A DNA stretch of 64,000 bases from Epiperipatus broadwayi (taxonomy: Eukaryota; Onychophora; Udeonychophora; Euonychophora; Peripatidae), in contig JAQFVV010012673.1 of the NCBI GenBank assembly GCA_028023455.1, positions 726,567-790,566 on the forward strand, written 5' to 3'. How positions within the stretch are numbered: the stretch's first letter is position 1; the number at the start of each line of letters is the position of its first letter. This document shows positions 31,486-43,865 of this stretch, in pieces. A program made the position numbers and the translations under genes. Under the pieces are notes generated by a model. That model did not search any database. It was not told the origin of the DNA and saw only the letters and a program-made list of their open reading frames with translations.

Positions 31486-32695
31486 CTATAAATAAATAAT
31501 CGAAACTTTGGATTTTTACTCATTATTTATGTGTAATGATTCTAAAAAATAGCAGTCTTTTTACATGAAATGGAAATTAATTTAAAATATTTATTTGCAA
31601 TTACTGGATCAAGCTTTTTAAAGAATTCGCAAAGTCATTTCTATGACGTATACTTTTATATTGTAAATTTAAATAATTGCAAACTATTAAATATTTTTTC
31701 GCACTAATTTACTAAACAATTATTACAAGCTTAATTAGTTTTATCAGCTGATCGATAATTTATTCTGCGCTCGTTTATCATTTAATCAAAGAATATATAT
31801 GTACACGCACACACGCCTAAATAACTATCCAGTTTGACTATTATTTGTTATAATTATACGATATGCAGTCTAAATTTTATTCAGTACTTTCCATTATTTT
31901 GATGTCACTCATAAACAAAGTCTCTACCATATTTTATAAATGCCAAGTAAAGCTGTTATTGTCTGCGATGAGTAAGATACCATCATTTGTTATTAATGAT
32001 GCGAATTTGAAACAGCATTAGACGTTTTAATCCGCGAATCATTCTTTTTTTTCTGTGTGCATATAAAAAAAAAAAAAGAATAATGCGATAAAAATATTTC
32101 ACTACAATGTTTTTAAAAAAAAAATCAAACAATGTCTTTATATATATATTAACATATGTTAAATCTATCTTTTGTGTATGTATACGCCCAAAATCATAGT
32201 CCTATGTAAATTGTTACATAAAGTTATATATTTATATTTTAGACTGATATGCTATGGCTTTTAAATTATCAAAAATAAATAAATAAGGAATTATATATTG
32301 ATCTTATGTCTAAGGAACAGAGCACCCCATAGGTTATTAATGATTACACCTTGACAGAGCAAAATGATTAAGAAACTATTATTCAGAACAGTTGTCGTTT
32401 CAAACAAACGGGAATCATTTATTATCACCAGTTCAATGATTGACTAAAAAGTTCAACCAATTTCCAGTATTTAAATTATAAGTTGAAGTTTCGGACGTGC
32501 TATGCATATGTTAAAGACAATTTTTTTACTTACGTTAAATGTCTGGACTTATGGTATTAATGTTTTCTTATATAAATAAAGATATAAAATGGTAATACGT
32601 TGCCAAATTTCTAACTTCATTTTATTTGACATTAAACATAAATTAACATACACGTAATGGGAAATGTATACAGTTGTGAATATGCACACTTCATA
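31486..32695. other. AT-rich intergenic
   Basis: No gene or shared repeat recognised. It includes two poly-A tracts at 32060-32130. Confidence 0.4.
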
Positions 32696-32699
32696 CTTT

Positions 32700-32900
32700 T
32701 AATGCGTGATTTACAATCTGCATGGTTCTTTTATTCAGTGTCCACACATCTGAACCATAAGTAAGTATTGGAAAAAACATTCAAAATCTTTTACTGGTAA
32801 TAACATTACATTTGATTGTAATTCTTTGATCAATTTTATATATTATTTCTTTCATTTCTATTAATACTATAACTTAGATACTTTTAATATTAAACGTCTT
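32700..32900 (-). pseudogene. Old RT fragment of RTE type
   Basis: The minus strand reads FFPILTYGSDVWTLNKRTMQ, which corresponds to [19 protein letters not shown] of the RTE copies, preceded by remnants of DQRI and EMKEIIYKI. Only the thumb end is recognisable. Confidence 0.7.
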
Positions 32901-33514
32901 ATTACAATCAAACTTTCTTTTCCTTTTTTAAACAGTTTCTGGTTATTATTTTATTGCCCCATTATTTATTTTTAATGTCATTTCTTATTAGGAAAGACAT
33001 ATTTCTATTTTTGTACAAATCTGGGTATTATCTTTTCAGATGGTGAAGTTTAAAATATAATGGGAATAATTTCTATGAAAATCAATTACTTATTATTTAA
33101 ATAAAAATAGTATTTCATTTTGAAATTGAAGGGTAAAATATCAGTAGTCAAAAATACATAACACAGGGCTTTATGATTTTCTTTGGATTTAAAGAGTAGA
33201 ATTTTCCTATCTACATTTTAAAATCAAAATTCTGTTCGTAAAGAAGAAAAAAAGAAAACACACAGTTTACAGATATTTAATTTATTTTTTTTTAAATTGT
33301 TCATAAATATGGGTGCAAAGTGCTATAAGAAATGAGTATTTCACAACTGCTAGCCTATTAATCAATGTTGGTCCACATATAAATTTTATTGGACCATGGC
33401 AAAAAATACTTAATTTGATAATTACAAAATAAATTTCTAAACTAATTTTCTATGAAAATACGTCTAAACATCACATGACCACCATTTCCTATGTTTACAC
33501 AAGCAGTTATAACA

Positions 33515-33614
33515 GAGGCAAAACTCTTCATACAGTAGTCCACAAATCTTCTTGTATTTATTAATTACTCCTTCAGCCACTAGGTGGCACTACTGTAAGA
33601 AAACGTTTGCCTCT
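33515..33614. repeat. Miniature family C fold-back element
   Basis: GAGGCAAAACTCTTCATACAG at the left and CTGTAAGAAAACGTTTGCCTC at the right are inverted. The right half contains GCCACTAGGTGGCACTACTG. The flank CTAAACATCACATGACCACC matches those at 42162 and (inverted) 41675, so the element extends further than the terminal repeat. Confidence 0.75.
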
Positions 33615-33619
33615 GAAAA

Positions 33620-35770
33620 CAAATCTATTTTAACAATGCTTCTGATCTCACAATGGTTTCACCATATCATACAATTTGCCCCATTGGTTAAACTTCACAA
33701 AGTGATATATTTTTAAATAACTAATAATTTTAAACTCTTGTTTGTTTTTAATTCTGTAAAAATGCAGTAAAATAAAAAATAGATAAAACTGAATAGTATA
33801 TTTATTGGCTTTTAATTTTATGATTTGTTTTGTTTAATATTTCTTATAACAATAACAATTATTGCCATTATACTATAATAATTATTACTGTGACCTCTAA
33901 TTTTTGAATCAATCAATTTAATTTTCTGTGATTTTTATGGAATATTTGTTAATTATTCTTAATTAACATTATCCTTATAATAATTATATAATTATTTAGT
34001 TTGTGATTTGATAAATGTACTTATTGTGGTAATCAATATTTCTTGTGCTTATTATTCTGTGATATTTCTTTTTGTAATTTTATTCTATGAATATATGACT
34101 ACATACCTGACCACTTTTTCGGATTAACTAAGACATTATGTCAATGGCAAGTAGTAAAGCAGTATGTGTTTCAGGAATCAAACCAGTAATATATAATGTA
34201 ATGGAAAAATAGATTGATATGTAATTTCACTAGAAGGCACTATTCGATAATAGGTGTAGATCTCTTTCTTATATCAAATTATTACTTAATATTTTTAACT
34301 AATTAAAAATCCTAAAGATAGAAGTGAAGTTTACCAGCAAAGTTATACTAACACAAATGTTGGGAATGATTCTTACTTCTATTATATTCAGCATATCAAT
34401 AATTTAAAATTTTATTTAAAGTGTTAAACAATTAATAATCAATAACAAAATAAACAAAATCTATATTTAACAAGCAAAAGAATTTATTTTTTTAAAAATA
34501 ATAATTTTGCAGTAACAGCCATTATTACCTAATTCTTTCAGTATCAACCCAACTCCCAAATTTTTGAATAGACTCTAGCAGTGAAATTATTTACTATGAT
34601 GTTTGATTTTTTTTATGTGTGCAATTAAATCTTTTTTACATATATTAAAAAATTATTTATAGACTATATTATAAATATTTAAATCTAATAATTAATATTT
34701 TAAAACATGAAAAATTAATATTTTAAAATTGTGAAAATAAGTATTTAAGTAAAAATCTTACTGATAACAAAAGGCAAAAATTGTTATTGGCTTCACAATA
34801 TTTATTCAAAAAAGTTTAAAAAATGAAATATTAGATATTAGAATTTTATGTTACTAAAAATGATATATTTAGAATTAGTTATCGTTAAACAAAGAATAAA
34901 AATTCTAAAAGTTAATATATTATTAATTATTGTTAAAATATATCACTTTTACAAAAATGATTTTCTTCCTATACTCTAATGGCTTTTCTGTGGTAATTTC
35001 CAGTTTTCACAACATACTTCGTGTACTTTCTAAGAGCCATCTTTTTAAAAATAAAATCTTTTCAAAGACAAACTCTCCTAGTGACATAGGTTTTAGTTTA
35101 ACATAGCCATTAAACAATTACTAAAAATCATGTTATGTGTGGTATATAGCTGCAGACGAAATGAATCTAAAGCATTAGCCAATCACAAATCTCCACCTCC
35201 TTCATAGCTTTGTCAGAACAATAGAATGTGCTGTCAATCTTAGACAAAGTCTGTAAAAATCTGTATACTGCTAACAACTCTTGGAATGTTTTTTAAAATT
35301 AATACACTAAAAATAGAAGCTTCTTAGAAAGATCACTGCAGCCTATCACACACCATAATTCAACATACATAGTCTCTAAAACAAGATAGAAAAGTAGCAA
35401 TCACAGGACCATCATGCCACCTAAAATTCCAAATAGGATAGCACTATCACCACATACTTTTGTGAAACAATTAAATCCACACGTTAAACTCAACCAATTG
35501 CACACATAATTGACAGTTCAACATATTGATAATTTGATATAAATAATTAGTAATACAGCAACCTATACACTGAAGGTGTATAAAAGGAAATAATGGGTGA
35601 AATGCTTATTAAAGATAAGATAAATTCAGTGCTATAATAATATTTAAAATAGTGGCATTAAAAAGCTAAGACTGCATATATAAAATATTTAAATAATATC
35701 AATAATAATTCATTGTTATAGCCATACTGATTAAGTTATAATGACATTACACATGTTCTTATAAAAGTAT
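33620..35770. other. Intergenic, nothing recognised
   Basis: AT-rich DNA with no frame over 60 residues and no repeats seen elsewhere. 35040-35500 is less AT-rich but featureless. Confidence 0.45.
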
Positions 35771-35778
35771 TTATACTT

Positions 35779-35965
35779 TTGCCACAATTAGATTGTCTAT
35801 TTTTTTTTTTTTTTTCATTCTCCACTTGGCTAACAACATGTAAATTACGATTTGGACATCCTCATAATTCGGCTTTATCAGTTTTCATTGATTTTCTTCA
35901 TCAAGCAAAGATCAGAGATTCAAAGATTACCCCAATCTTCTATTCATATGGACACGTGGGTTAAG
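35779..35965 (+). pseudogene. L3 LINE C-terminal fragment (copy 3)
   Basis: The frame reads FSTWLTTCKLRFGHPHNSALS, then FIDFLHQAKIRDSKITPI. It matches LWLMHCWLIFGHSQDLAL and FIKILDQVKQRDSLLSPV of the copy at 16708-16998. The poly-T stretch before it is not coding. Confidence 0.7.
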
Positions 35966-36239
35966 GTTGCTTTCCCATATTAATAATTTTCTGTTTCAAA
36001 ATTTAGTATTTAACACTTTTTGAATTTTTTCATAAATATTATCAAAGACTTTTTTCAGTTATTTACTCATTGTATACATAATTTATCCTATTTATAATCT
36101 TTTTTGATTAGTAAATTTATTTATTTTTTAAAAATTATTTATTTAAAACTAAGACTTTATAAAAAAAAAAACAACCATATGAAATTTACAACTGGTACTA
36201 ATAATATCAATCTAAACACATTCAATCACACAATAATAA

Positions 36240-36360
36240 AACTGTCAATATATGCTGCATTGGTCAACTCTGATGTACAAAATAAATATCCAGGATTGAC
36301 TCATTTGATAGTATTATTATTATCCCCTCTTCTTCAGGAGTTTGTGGCTTGACCAATGAG
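36240..36360. repeat. Imperfect inverted repeat with M2 motif
   Basis: GCATTGGTCAACTC (36253-36270) is complementary to GAGTTTGTGGCTTGACCAATG (36338-36358), and GACTCATTTGATAGTA to TACTACCAAATGAGTC. The minus strand has CTGAAGA (36337-36331) between the arms. Confidence 0.6.
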
Positions 36361-36457
36361 ATACTACCAAATGAGTCACCCCTGAATCTTTAGTTTTGTG
36401 AATAGAAATTTCTAAGCTAACACACTAACTAACTAGATTATTCTGTCAAATAATTGA

Positions 36458-36595
36458 TTAGAGTGCCACCTTAAAATGCAATACTCACAAATTAGAAGAT
36501 CCGTGTTTGATCCTTTTGCTAGTATTGTCATGAGTTAGGCCAATAACACCTGAAGAAGTGAAGAAATAATGATACTTGAAACATTCTGTTACATT
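36458..36595 (+). repeat. tRNA-like SINE remnant followed by M2 motif
   Basis: GTGTTTGATCCTTTTGC (36509) resembles a B box. It is followed by CTGAAGAAGTG (36550) ... ACTTGAAACATTCTG. Confidence 0.4.
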
Positions 36596-37840
36596 CTAAC
36601 CTATGTATTATTAGTCACAGTTGAATGTATTAAAAAGGTTTAAATAAAGGTTGATTGTCTTCTAAAGTTATTTAACATTTAATATTAAATGATGGAAATT
36701 GTTTAATATATAGTTGTTACTAAAATGCCACCATTATGATTAATGTAGCTACCCAGTATATTAGAATCATGGTGTTGAAATTTTGTACAATTAAATTTTC
36801 ATTTTCTTTTTAGTTAGATGAATCTCAATTCTTACTCTAATATTTTTTTTTCTTTTTTCTTTCTGCATGATCTTTATATATATATAAACGTTAGAATGAT
36901 TTGCTCTTTGTCCAGTAGCTACAAATACAGAATAATGTATAATTTTATAATTACAAATTAAAAAAAAAACAAAAAAAACGTATATATTAATGAGAAATCT
37001 TTTGATAAAACAATTTTCAAGTTATGTTTTTTGTTGTATTTTTTTTAATGTTTTTATAATAAATTTTTTTTTAATACGTTAATATTTTAAAATTAAATTG
37101 ATTTTATGAAATTATATTATTATTTCACATATATAAATAATGTATTGTAATGTAAAAAATAAAATAAATGAATAAACAAAAAAAGTCTAAAATTAATCAT
37201 TTTAAATAGAATAACAAATCGCCAAATTTCCAGTTTGAACAATATAAAACGCAAGGAGTTTTATACTTCACTGCCATCTAGTGTAAGATTGAGAAATTAG
37301 TGATTAGTAGGCCATATAAAATTCATGTTCCTTAATATTTAAATTCCAATTTTCAGAGTGATTTCTGGCTCTTGCTTTTACCAAAGGAAGAAAAAAGAAT
37401 TAGAAAGTGTTATTGGCAGCATATTTACATTTCTTCTAATTTCAAATCCCAAGCTTCATTGATAAAAGCAATAACCTAAAATCAGTCTATGGAAATTTTA
37501 ACATGTGGTAATTACTGATTACTTAAGTAGGTGGCACTAAAGTAGACTTTTTTTTAAAAAAAAAAAATCACAATTAGTAATAATGAAGAATTTAAAATAT
37601 ACTAATGCATAAATAAATAAATTATAATAAATTTGTGTATAAAAAACAAAACAAAAAGAAAACAACAAATTCAAGACAATTGTTACCACAATGCATCATT
37701 AAACATATATATATATAATAAACAATTAATAAAGCTTGTAAGAACATGGGAATAATTCACAATTCTATATGTTCAAAATGTTTTAGTTTTACAAATTGTG
37801 ATTACAATAAGATATTTCATCAGAATGTAAATATTGTAAA
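36596..37840. other. AT-rich intergenic
   Basis: No gene supported. CTTCACTGCCATCTAGTGTAAG at 37268 is a lone copy of the terminal motif of several fold-back elements in this window. Confidence 0.4.
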
Positions 37841-38159
37841 CAAAGGCAAAACTCTCCATACAGTAGTGCCACCTGTGCCAACCAGAGTAATCAATAGATT
37901 CCAGAAGGCTTGTGCATAAAATCCCTATCTAGTGCCTACTCATCCAATATCTCCAGACTAGTTTCTGGCTTGTGGCCATCATCAGTGAGAAGCCTTGGAT
38001 CTAAGAACACTGCACCTAGATCTTAGGATCTAATGCAACCCTCCAGCAGCCACCTTTTAACTCTACTTTACTACAAAACTATGCACAAGCCTTCTGGTAT
38101 CTATTGATTACTCTGGTTGGCACAGAGTGGCACTACTGTATGGAGAGTTTTGCCTTTGT
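37841..38159. repeat. Fold-back element family C, copy 1, with hammerhead
   Basis: The ends GGCAAAACTCTCCATACAG and CTGTATGGAGAGTTTTGCC are perfect inverted repeats. Pairing continues through AGAGTAATCAATAGAT and CCAGAAGGCTTGTGCATA (about 75 bases per arm). The centre holds one hammerhead motif on the minus strand. It is non-coding. Confidence 0.92.
37945..37999 (-). ncRNA. Type I hammerhead ribozyme candidate, family C copy 1
   Basis: Minus strand: CTTCTCA, core CTGATGA (37985-37979), stem II TGGC (37978-37975), loop CACAA, GCCA (37969-37966), GAAA (37965-37962), stem III palindrome ACTAGT (37962-37957), C (37956), then TGGAGATATTGG. Stem II is perfect and the core complete. Inner stem I has one C/A mismatch. 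The outer stem CCAA with TTGG is kept. Confidence 0.65.
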
Positions 38160-38500
38160 TTATAACAATTATGTGCTAGTATAAGAGATGGTGATCATGT
38201 AATGTAAATATTGGAACTCCCATTGATGGTGTGTGTATGCTAGTTATGTTCTATAACTTCCTTTATTTTTTTAGTCTATCCTTTTTTTTTTTTTTACAAA
38301 CAAGGTTTGTTTAGTGTGAGTGGAAAAAAAACTATTTTCATTTCCTGATTAATAAATAAAATAATTGGCTATTAATCTGTTGTACTGATATGACTACTGG
38401 GCAGCTGTTGTCTATAAATTATATTTTATTCTAATAAGCTGTTTGTCATGAGCACTGATGTATTTAACGACATATATCCCTATGTGTTTATCAAGACAAT
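38160..38500. other. AT-rich intergenic
   Basis: Only the flank shared by family C elements (GGTGATCATGTAATG) was recognised. Confidence 0.4.
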
Positions 38501-38508
38501 GATTTAAT

Positions 38509-38560
38509 CTGAAGAAGACTGTTGGTAAGTCGAAACTGTAAGATTGATCAAGTAAAAATA
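38509..38560 (+). other. M2 motif, best copy
   Basis: CTGAAGA (38509-38515), one extra A, GACT (38517-38520) pairing with AGTC (38528-38531), GAAAC (38532-38536), TGTAAGATT. A following AATAAAATATAG could act as a poly(A) signal. Confidence 0.45.
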
Positions 38561-38879
38561 AAATATAGTATTGTTAAATTTATTTTTAAAAAGGGAATTT
38601 ATTTACGTTTAATCATTAAACAGATTTTTTAAATTAAGAAGATATGGGGAAAATATTAAGTATATACTTCTTAATTTGTGCACTGTTGGAACATAAGCCA
38701 CAATAGTAATGTCTAGTGTTCAATTTTACTCATACCTTAGGGATGCAATACATTAATATTTAATTCAAATCCATATTTGTATAGAAAATGTTGGTTGTAT
38801 CCAAATTTTCGTAAGACTTCTATATATTAATATGATCATCATTTTGAATATTTCATAATCAATTACAGGATTAAAACAT

Positions 38880-40560
38880 GTCTATGTCTAATCAAGTTTC
38901 TCCAAAGCATAGTTTTTTATTCTCGATATAATTCCAACAAGATTTCCTAAAGAATTAATCCACCTCATATTTGACTTATTTTTTCTAACGTTTTTACAGT
39001 CTCTTCCATTCCACTTTATATGATTATTTATCTGTTATTATCACTTCTGGAAATATATGCAGCTCTACTCCCATTTAATTTCTTATCCATTCAACAATAT
39101 CAGTGATTCATGTTTTGTTTTTAATCTGTATTTATTAGTCAACATACATTTGTTTTATTTTAATATGCAATTTTCTATTAACGTTTCGAATCTCAAATCC
39201 ATATATAACTGTTAATACATATTTAAAAAACCTTATTTTTAAACACATAGGTACATTTCTTTTTATAGAAAGTTATTGGTATCTGAAACCATTTTCCATG
39301 AGGTTAAAACCATAATCAATTTCAATAATTGTATTTTTGTCCATTTTACCAATATTACAAGATATTTCCAAAAATCATTTCCAATTAAAATTTTTAATAT
39401 ATAATTTTTTTCTACAGTACAGGTTTTTTTCAAACCTGCACTTCAATATGTAATATATAGTGGGATTGAACTCGGAATTTCATACAACCCTCAATTATCC
39501 ACACTTTCTAAGTTTAAACTTTTCCAAGCAGTGTGCTTAATGTTAATATATTTTTTTAAATTTAATTTCAAAAGTTATTCTTCATATCTTGCACTTCTAA
39601 TGGCTAATTGAAAAAAGTTGTTGGATATTATTGACTAAGATCTGCCTTTTGCTTACAGACATGTTCATTTTATTGCTTAATGTAAAAAATCTCCCAGGTT
39701 ACCACTTAACTACATGAGAAACAATAAATTATTTTTAAAAAAGTGTTTCATGTCTTGAGGTGGAAATTAATTTTTGGCTGTAGTTAATAACTTCTAATTT
39801 GTTATTTTGCTTTATTTAGAATTTATCTTTAACCTTTCTTTCTTATTTTCATCTAATAACTCTTGTAGTATTTCCTGAAGCACTGGAATATTATTTGCAA
39901 AAATAAACCATAACATCTGTAAAATATAAATAACTTAAATAATCTCCACTTGTTTTCATTTCTACGCTTTTTATTTAATCACAAAATAGTTCTCACAGTA
40001 ACTACTACAACTGCTTTCATATATCCTTATCAATTCGAATTCTTTAGCATTATTACCACATGATCTAATCACTATTATTACATTTTAATAAACATAATGG
40101 TGACCTTGAAAATATTCCAAAATTTTAAGTACAATAGAAATGTATCTAGACCAAATTATCTTTTGATGTAGTTTACAAATCTAAATCTAGTTGTATTTTC
40201 TTTCAAACACTAAGTAAAGCATCAACTCTCAGTGTTTCTATAAATCCTTTTAATATGAATGATAGTCTATTATGCTAAAACTACATTGCAATCCAGATTG
40301 ATCTTTTGGTTTGTTTGAATACAAATTTCTATGATATAATATGGTAGTGATAATCTTATATACATCTGTTAGAAGAAGATAAAGTTTGGACTTGATAATA
40401 TCTTAAATAGAAACAGCAGTCCTGCATTCTCCCAATCATATGTTGAATCTTTATTATTAGATATTTAGCATAAATCTTTAGTACCATTTTCTCTATTTCT
40501 TTATATGTTTATTTTCAGTTATCTATAATAACGCTATCATTTTGTCATATCTTACCTTGT
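38880..40560 (-). mobile_element. Old, heavily decayed RTE copy
   Basis: The order of recognisable blocks follows RTE copy A: CACTTCTGGAAATATATGCAG (39045; tail domain), TCTCAAATCCATATATAAC (39190; thumb), CATCTAATAACTCTTGTAG (39850; linker to motif C) and TGCAATCCAGATTGATCTTTTGG (40287; the EQAGF block). Many stops and indels. At 39400-39770 unrelated sequence intervenes. Confidence 0.78.
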
Positions 40561-40589
40561 CTTCAAATAATGGACTAGTATATTGCCCT

Positions 40590-41045
40590 CATTGGATTGA
40601 GCATTCATCTCTATGAAACAATGTCTATACCCATAAATAATGTATATCCAATGGCAAGAAAGAGCCAGTAGGCAATTATGGGCTCATTTTCACTGAGTCC
40701 AAGTGTTTCCATGGATGCTGATCTGGCAATAAATAATCAATCCATTTAGAGGTCAAGTCAAAGAATTATTATCGCAAAGCTGAAAGGCAGAATACACATC
40801 CTTCCAAAAGCAACTGTCAAGCTAAATGGGTAACACAGTGAGGCAAGTATATGTTCAGGGCTGGAAGCTGCTATAGCCTAACAAAACATCAGGCTGACTG
40901 TCAGTCACAGGTGCCACTGTTCCTACTCATGAGGCAGGCTTTCACAGGGCACTGAAAATCCTTTCTTTCTATAGTTGCATGACAACTAGAAGCCATACTT
41001 CACCAACAGTCACAGGGAATGATATAAATCCAGTATATAGTGTAA
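40590..41045. other. GC-richer patch of unknown nature, possible RTE 5' region
   Basis: This 450-base block has a clearly more balanced composition than its surroundings (for example GCTGAAAGGCAGAATACAC, GTCACAGGTGCCACTG). It follows the old RTE copy on its 5' side, the position that the GC-richer 5' UTR holds in copy A. No direct match to the copy A 5' UTR was seen. No frame is supported. Confidence 0.35.
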
Positions 41046-41294
41046 ATATGCAAGTGTATATTTGTTTCACGTTATGCTAATAAATATATATTATAAACGT
41101 ATTATCATGTGTATGTGTTTATATATATTCACACATAAATATAACACATTTCTTGGAGCTTTTTCATTTTTTTATAGATTTATTGCTTTATTTAAAACAC
41201 TAGATTTTGAAAGATACCATAATTATTTTTAAAAAATATTTTCTAGATTTTACAGTTGTTGTTACTGTTGTAGTTATTATTATTACTATTATTA

Positions 41295-41637
41295 AACAGG
41301 CAAAACTCTCCATAGAGTACTGCCACTCAGCGCAAGCCAGAACAATCAATGGATGCCAGAAGGCTTGTGCATGAAATCCCTATCCAGCACCTACTCATCC
41401 AATATCCCCAGACTAGTTTCTGGCTTATGGTCTTCGTCAGTGAGGAGCCTTGGATCTGAGACCATTGCACATAGACCTTAGGATCTAATGCAATCCTTCA
41501 GCAGCCATCTTTTATCTCTACTTAACTACAAAACTATGAGAATGAAATTGAAAACAAACTATTTACAATCCAAGCTCATTAGCTTATATAGTCATATAGG
41601 TCTGAGTGGCACTACGCTATGGAGAGTTTTGCCTGTT
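41295..41637. repeat. Fold-back element family C, copy 2, with hammerhead
   Basis: ACAGGCAAAACTCTCCATAG at the left and CTATGGAGAGTTTTGCCTGT at the right. The left arm has GCAAGCCAGAACAATCAATG. The right arm is shortened and carries AAACAAACTATTTACAATC not found in copy 1. Confidence 0.88.
41399..41453 (-). ncRNA. Type I hammerhead candidate, family C copy 2, weak stem II
   Basis: Minus strand: CCAA, GGC, TCCTCA, core CTGACGA (41440-41434), AGAC-CATAA-GCCA (two mismatches in stem II), GAAA, ACTAGT, C (41411), TGGGGA, TA, TTGG. Inner stem I TCCTCA/TGGGGA pairs over six bases and the outer CCAA/TTGG over four, with an internal loop between. Together with copy 1 it shows what the parent looked like. 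Confidence 0.6.
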
Positions 41638-42204
41638 TAATAACAATTATGAGTAAGCATAAGAAACAGTGATCATGTGATGTTTAGTTATTATTACTAT
41701 TAATACTGTTATTACTACTTCTATATCTACTAAAATTTTATTGTTTTTATTAGTAATTTATACATCTTCCACACACTTTATGATGTCACTTTTATTGTGT
41801 TTTAATAGTATTATCTTTATTTATTGCTACAAAAAGTTTTCTTAAAATATCAAGATGTTGGTTTAGATTTATGAGCTTTGGATTTCTTTAAATCTTGGAT
41901 ACTCACTTTTCTAAATGGATCATTTATTAATACTTTCATTATTCTTTATTGTTTCATATATTGCTCTGTTTCCATTAAAATGTATTAATACTTTGCTTTA
42001 TCATATCAACTAATTTTTATAAATTTAATTTCTTTTTTCTTTTTCATTCAATTAGAATAGATACAGCTGATGATTTATATACAAAACTGATTTAAAACTA
42101 GCTTGTTTATATGTTAGTAACATACTGACATAAGCTTAAAATCTTCAATAAAGTTGAATCACTAAACATCACATTATCACCATTCTTTATGCTTACACAA
42201 GCTG

Positions 42205-42425
42205 TTTAAATAGATGAAGAACTCTCCATATAATAGTGCCATTCAGTGCAAGCCAGAGTAATAAATGGATGCAAGAAGGTTAGTGCACAAAATCCCTATC
42301 TAGTGCCTACTCATCCAACATCCCAGACTAGTTTCTAGCTTATGCACAAACATTCCTGCATCCATTGATTACTCTGGTTTGCACTGAGTAGCCTACTGTA
42401 TGGACAGCTTTGCTTCTGGGTAAAC
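42205..42425. repeat. Fold-back element family C, copy 3, hammerhead deleted
   Basis: AACTCTCCATATAATAGTGCC at the left and GGTTTGCACTGAGTAGCC with ACTGTATGGACAGCTTTGC at the right. The middle keeps CCAGACTAGTTTCTAGCTTATG and then jumps to CACAAACATTCCTGC, so the core and stem II are missing. Confidence 0.8.
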
Positions 42426-42654
42426 AGATTGTGTATGCATAAAAATGATGATCATGTGATATTTAGTGATTTAATACCAATCTTGTCCAACAGAATTAGG
42501 ATGACTGTGGTTAGTAAAAAATCAAAGATGCTAAAAAGTACAGATGCTGAACTGAATTCAGATCTCTATGACTATACAAGCTAATGAGCTTAAATTGAAA
42601 ACATTATTGTGTTTTTTATTTTGAACTCAAAACTTTATATTAAGCTAGTAATTT

Positions 42655-42770
42655 AAAAGGTAGCTGCAGGAGGCATTAGACAGGGATTTTATGCACAAAC
42701 TTTCTCACATCCATTGATTACTCTGGCTTGCACTGAGTGGCACTACTGTATGGAGACTGTGTCTCTATGT
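42655..42770 (+). repeat. Family C right half
   Basis: GGTAGCTGCAGGAGGCATTAG, then CCATTGATTACTCTGGCTTG and GCACTACTGTATGGAGACTG. The left half is absent. Confidence 0.75.
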
Positions 42771-42939
42771 TCAAGAAAGTTGTGCAAATTTTTATTTATT
42801 TTTTATGGACAATTGTACACCATGATTAGATATATTAATTGCTAATAATTGTAAACAAACCATATTAATACACCTTCTTATGCACTTTATACAATGCAAA
42901 TGCAATATTTTATTATATAAAAAAATCCAAAACTATCTA

Positions 42940-42995
42940 TCAGTTTGACTGTTCAACAGCCCTCTTCAGACTGCTTTCCATAACTTAACAAAAGT
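42940..42995 (-). other. M2 motif
   Basis: Minus strand: GTCTGAAGAGGGCTG, TTGAACAGTC, AAACTGAT. AATAAAATATTGCATTTGC follows about 35 bases downstream, as in the copy at 38509. Confidence 0.4.
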
Positions 42996-42999
42996 TTAT

Positions 43000-43740
43000 A
43001 TAATTGTTAGTCATTCATGAAAAATATCTAGAAGTTCTCTTTTATGTAATAAAGACTGAAGATCTTAATCATCATATTATGAGTTTTGAAAGTTAATACA
43101 ATGACTTATTTGCAATGAGTTTGTTAATGAGATCATTATGCAAATTTAAAGTATATATTGAAATAAATAAGACAGTTTTTAATATTATTTAAATAAATGT
43201 TTGTTATATATATAAATGCTTATTCCTTTTTTTTAAAAAAAACACACCAGTCCATTATAAAATTACATCAAGTTGATGAATGCATATACCACTGTGGTTT
43301 AGTGAAGAAGTAAAAAGAAAGAGTAGAAACAAAAGCTAAAAATCTGTGTATCTCAATTCAACTTATTCATTCTCAAATATTATAGGATCTCCAAAGGGGT
43401 AAACTTTGATTATTTAATTTAGTGCCAACATTTAAGAGTCAAAAGTCATGATGAATAGCATGAAACTACCATTTATGGCATTCCACCTTCTCATAAATTT
43501 CTGATAGGCAAACTGGTGTAGTAGACTCAGAGTTAAAGATTTCTGACATAATCTTCAGATAATAAAATAGCAAAAAATATTATTGAGTTTCATGAAAGTA
43601 AATTATCTTCCTATTGAATAATGTATTTTTTTAAAAAATCATCTTCCAGATCATGAAGAAATAGTTAATTGCTCAGTATATCATGAGGTTGGTTGAATAT
43701 CATGTGACCTCTCAATCAACTTACCATCTAATTATTTAAA
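43000..43740. other. Intergenic, nothing recognised
   Basis: AT-rich with no shared repeat. Confidence 0.4.
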
Positions 43741-43744
43741 TGCC

Positions 43745-43865
43745 TGCCCTGTGTGGTTTAGTGCAATGATAGAGTATGAGTCTATATAGCACAACTACCT
43801 TGATTCACTTCCCATACTGGTCCTGCTGGCCCTCACATTTCATATTAAGTCATAAGTTATAAAAC
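43745..43865 (+). repeat. tRNA-derived SINE-like copy
   Basis: TGTGGTTTAGTGC (A-box-like) and CTTGATTCACTTCCC (B-box-like) are 45 bases apart. Then comes CTGGCCCTCACATTTC and TTAAGTCATAAG. Confidence 0.45.

Noticed and set aside
36104-36352. 82-residue plus frame
   Set aside because: Runs across an inverted repeat and poly-A; no domain.
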